From Nemertoderma westbladi (Eukaryota; Xenacoelomorpha; Nemertodermatida; Nemertodermatidae): a stretch of DNA of 42,677 nucleotides. The DNA lies in contig JAUCBJ010007469.1 in NCBI GenBank assembly GCA_032718475.1, positions 1-42,677 on the forward strand. The letters run 5' to 3'. The notes below the pieces were generated by a model. That model made no database searches, was not told the DNA's origin, and saw nothing but the letters and a program-made list of their open reading frames with translations. Made by a program: the position numbers and the translations under genes. Below are positions 41,303 to 42,677 of this stretch, one piece after another (the first letter of the stretch is position 1; every line of letters starts with the position of its first letter).

Positions 41303-42479
41303 CTTCTTAACCATTGGCCATTCTATCGATTTACACGATACGGACTATGTCGAACATATCCTACCCAGAGGAGTCGAAACGATAAACCAAAATTCTAATG
41401 CGAAAATCCTATTCGAAATTGACTCGAAAGAAAAGACATTAAAGAAACAAATAAACGCGGTAACTCCAACATATATTTGGAATTCTTGATAGAAGCCTTG
41501 TAACAACAAATAAATATCATCCGCGTTTCCCCTACCAGACGTGCGTCTTTGGTATTATTACGATAAATGCCCTAGACCCAGCAAATAAACGGAAAGACAT
41601 AAACATCCACGGAAACGTTGTGTTAAACACAGTTGTGCTCGTTATATTTACTGGAGTTTCGAGCGAAACTTGTTTGACGTATCACCTATGCTCACTCGGC
41701 TCGAACGATCCTGGAGTAAACCTACGATCAGAGTCCCGGAATACTCGGTCAAACCTCCTCATTCCTTAGTTGGACCTCAGACCTGCGATCCTGGTGGTGT
41801 TGCGGATCCTCGCGGACTGTATTCACTGTTCAAAGATCTAGTGCTACCCTAACAATTAATCGGTAACACTCCGACAGTGATTTCTAGCTAGCCGCCCATC
41901 TTACCTAGCCGGATTGTGACGCGGACACCTAATATCACTATCCAACCGTATGGTCGTCCCCGTTTAACGCGATACAACCCTTCATCAAGGTGAAGGAGAA
42001 CGTTGTGCGAAACGAATTAAACGCTATTCTACAAAGATCAAAAAGAAACCTGCGTTTGTTCAGATAAACGTAAGTTATAACAGTAAGTCCAATCGATAAA
42101 CGAATTGGCCTTATCTCAGTTCGATTGGGAAATCTCGAATCTCTAAGAAGATATCAAGCTTAGAAAACCCTATTCTCTGCGAGAGTTTTGGACAAACGTA
42201 TCCCATGACAAGCGGAGGAAAATCAGCTCGAGGAGAAGCATATCGAAATGGACGAGACACCGACTGTAAACCCAAACCTTCTAATGCAATTGTATTGCAC
42301 CCTTTACCCAGGAGTTATAGCCTTTCTAGTAAAGTGGCTCGCCCCAAAGAGAAAAGGACTCTTGCTGGCCTCGGGAAACTGCGTGAACGCCGTCCGCGCA
42401 AGAAAAACTAACTGTTTAGAGTATCTTTATGTTTTAGAAACTGTGATTTTTATATTTTATAGACTGAAAATCCCATTTT

Positions 42480-42489
42480 CTGGGAGCGG
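42480..42489 (+). promoter_or_regulatory. Polypurine tract before the 3' LTR
   Basis: CTGGGAGCGG lies directly before the TGT of the LTR and repeats at 41125-41134. A purine-rich tract at this place primes plus-strand DNA synthesis in LTR elements. Confidence 0.75.
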
Positions 42490-42677
42490 TGTAAAAGCTT
42501 TTGCTGAATTGCCCGGTTATTTTTCCTTATTTTTCCCGTAAAATACTCTGTAGTTGGTTTAATAGGCGTAAGAGGCCGTATTATTGCTGTATCGGTGTTT
42601 TTAGAGGATCTAAGAGCTATTTCTTCCGTATGTGTACTGTGGAAGGCATAGTTGATGATTCTATGGCAATTCCGTGA
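42490..42677 (+). repeat. 3' LTR, first 188 bp (cut by the window end)
   Basis: Matches 29650-29837 without a difference seen by eye. The remainder, the right element end and the right target duplication lie outside the window. Confidence 0.9.

Larger units (their letters stand above)
29650..42677 (+). mobile_element. BEL/Pao-type LTR retrotransposon, non-autonomous, right end beyond the window
   Basis: The left boundary is TGTAAAAGCTTTTGC at 29650. The same sequence starts at 42490 after a purine-rich tract and continues to the window end (188 bp, no difference seen). Between them lie a repeat-rich leader, a Gag-protease ORF at 33023-38074, and about 4.4 kb of 3' sequence ending in a tandem duplication. 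Protein domains (DUF1759-like Gag region, CCHC knuckles, aspartic protease, WRYCPK...IADIASRGA) identify BEL/Pao. Reverse transcriptase, most of RNase H and integrase are absent, so movement must depend on enzymes from another element. Near-identical LTR starts imply a recent insertion. Confidence 0.85.
41303..42677 (+). repeat. 1355-bp direct tandem duplication, copy 2, running into the 3' LTR
   Basis: Repeats 39948-41302 at a distance of 1355 bp. Its LTR part starts at 42490 and, unlike copy 1, continues beyond base 168 with the same sequence as the 5' LTR (GATTCTATGGCAATTCCGTG), so this is the true 3' LTR. The small ORFs reappear at 41670-41852, 42205-42411 and 42248-42541; one residue differs (RDTDR against RDTDC). 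Confidence 0.92.

Noticed and set aside
1-42677. tRNA, rRNA or other structured RNA genes
   Set aside because: Looked for tRNA A and B boxes and rRNA-like stretches by eye; none found convincing. A tRNAscan/Infernal run would be decisive.

Overview
This is a eukaryotic nuclear window. It contains a few protein-coding genes on the minus strand, some split by introns with canonical GT/AG borders, in AT-rich non-coding DNA that is heavily populated by transposable elements. Proteins of animal type (SMYD4-like, TMEM42-like, RMP24/C18orf21-like, PGP/PDXP phosphatase, a PRPF19 fragment), a BEL/Pao retroelement, CR1-like and other LINE remnants, and foldback elements with tandem-repeat arms suggest an invertebrate animal. 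A marine deuterostome such as an echinoderm fits best, but that is inference and not proven. The short palindromes AGGCCT and ACCGGT recur through the non-coding DNA.

Left part (1-11.8 kb): four features dominate. A single-exon SMYD4-like SET/MYND gene lies at 730-2823. A single-exon C18orf21/RMP24-like gene lies at 5680-6567. A three-exon TMEM42-like gene spans 6646-11798, with its first exon far upstream. All three are on the minus strand. TMEM42 intron 2 holds a copy of a TTCGCCC-repeat foldback element (another copy is at about 4.3 kb). Intron 1 holds a 2.9-kb DNA transposon at 7945-10876, bounded by 18-bp inverted repeats and an exact 8-bp target duplication.

Middle part (11.8-27.6 kb): this is mostly repeats. 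It holds a palindromic MITE family (12.1 and 19.6 kb), a foldback element with 15/17-bp tandem arms (12.7-13.5 kb), a LINE reverse transcriptase fragment cut at the edge of that element, several copies of a shared interspersed core motif, and further LINE pieces (20.7-22.5 kb). Two host-derived loci stand out. One is a 150-codon intact ORF matching only the U-box and coiled-coil part of PRPF19 (18039-18491, +). The other is a complete three-exon HAD-type phosphatase of the PGP/PDXP family (23362-26020, -).

Right part (27.6-42.7 kb): an inverted-repeat structure and a 49-bp minisatellite are followed directly by the left end of a long BEL/Pao LTR retroelement. It starts at 29650, and the first 188 bp of its LTR recur at 42490-42677, where the window ends. 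It has an uninterrupted 1683-codon Gag-protease ORF (33023-38074). That ORF goes in frame from the protease region to the stretch that normally follows RNase H, so reverse transcriptase, RNase H core and integrase are missing. A nearly perfect 1355-bp tandem duplication near the 3' end carries an embedded fragment of the LTR. The element looks young and non-autonomous, and it is the most interesting system in the window.
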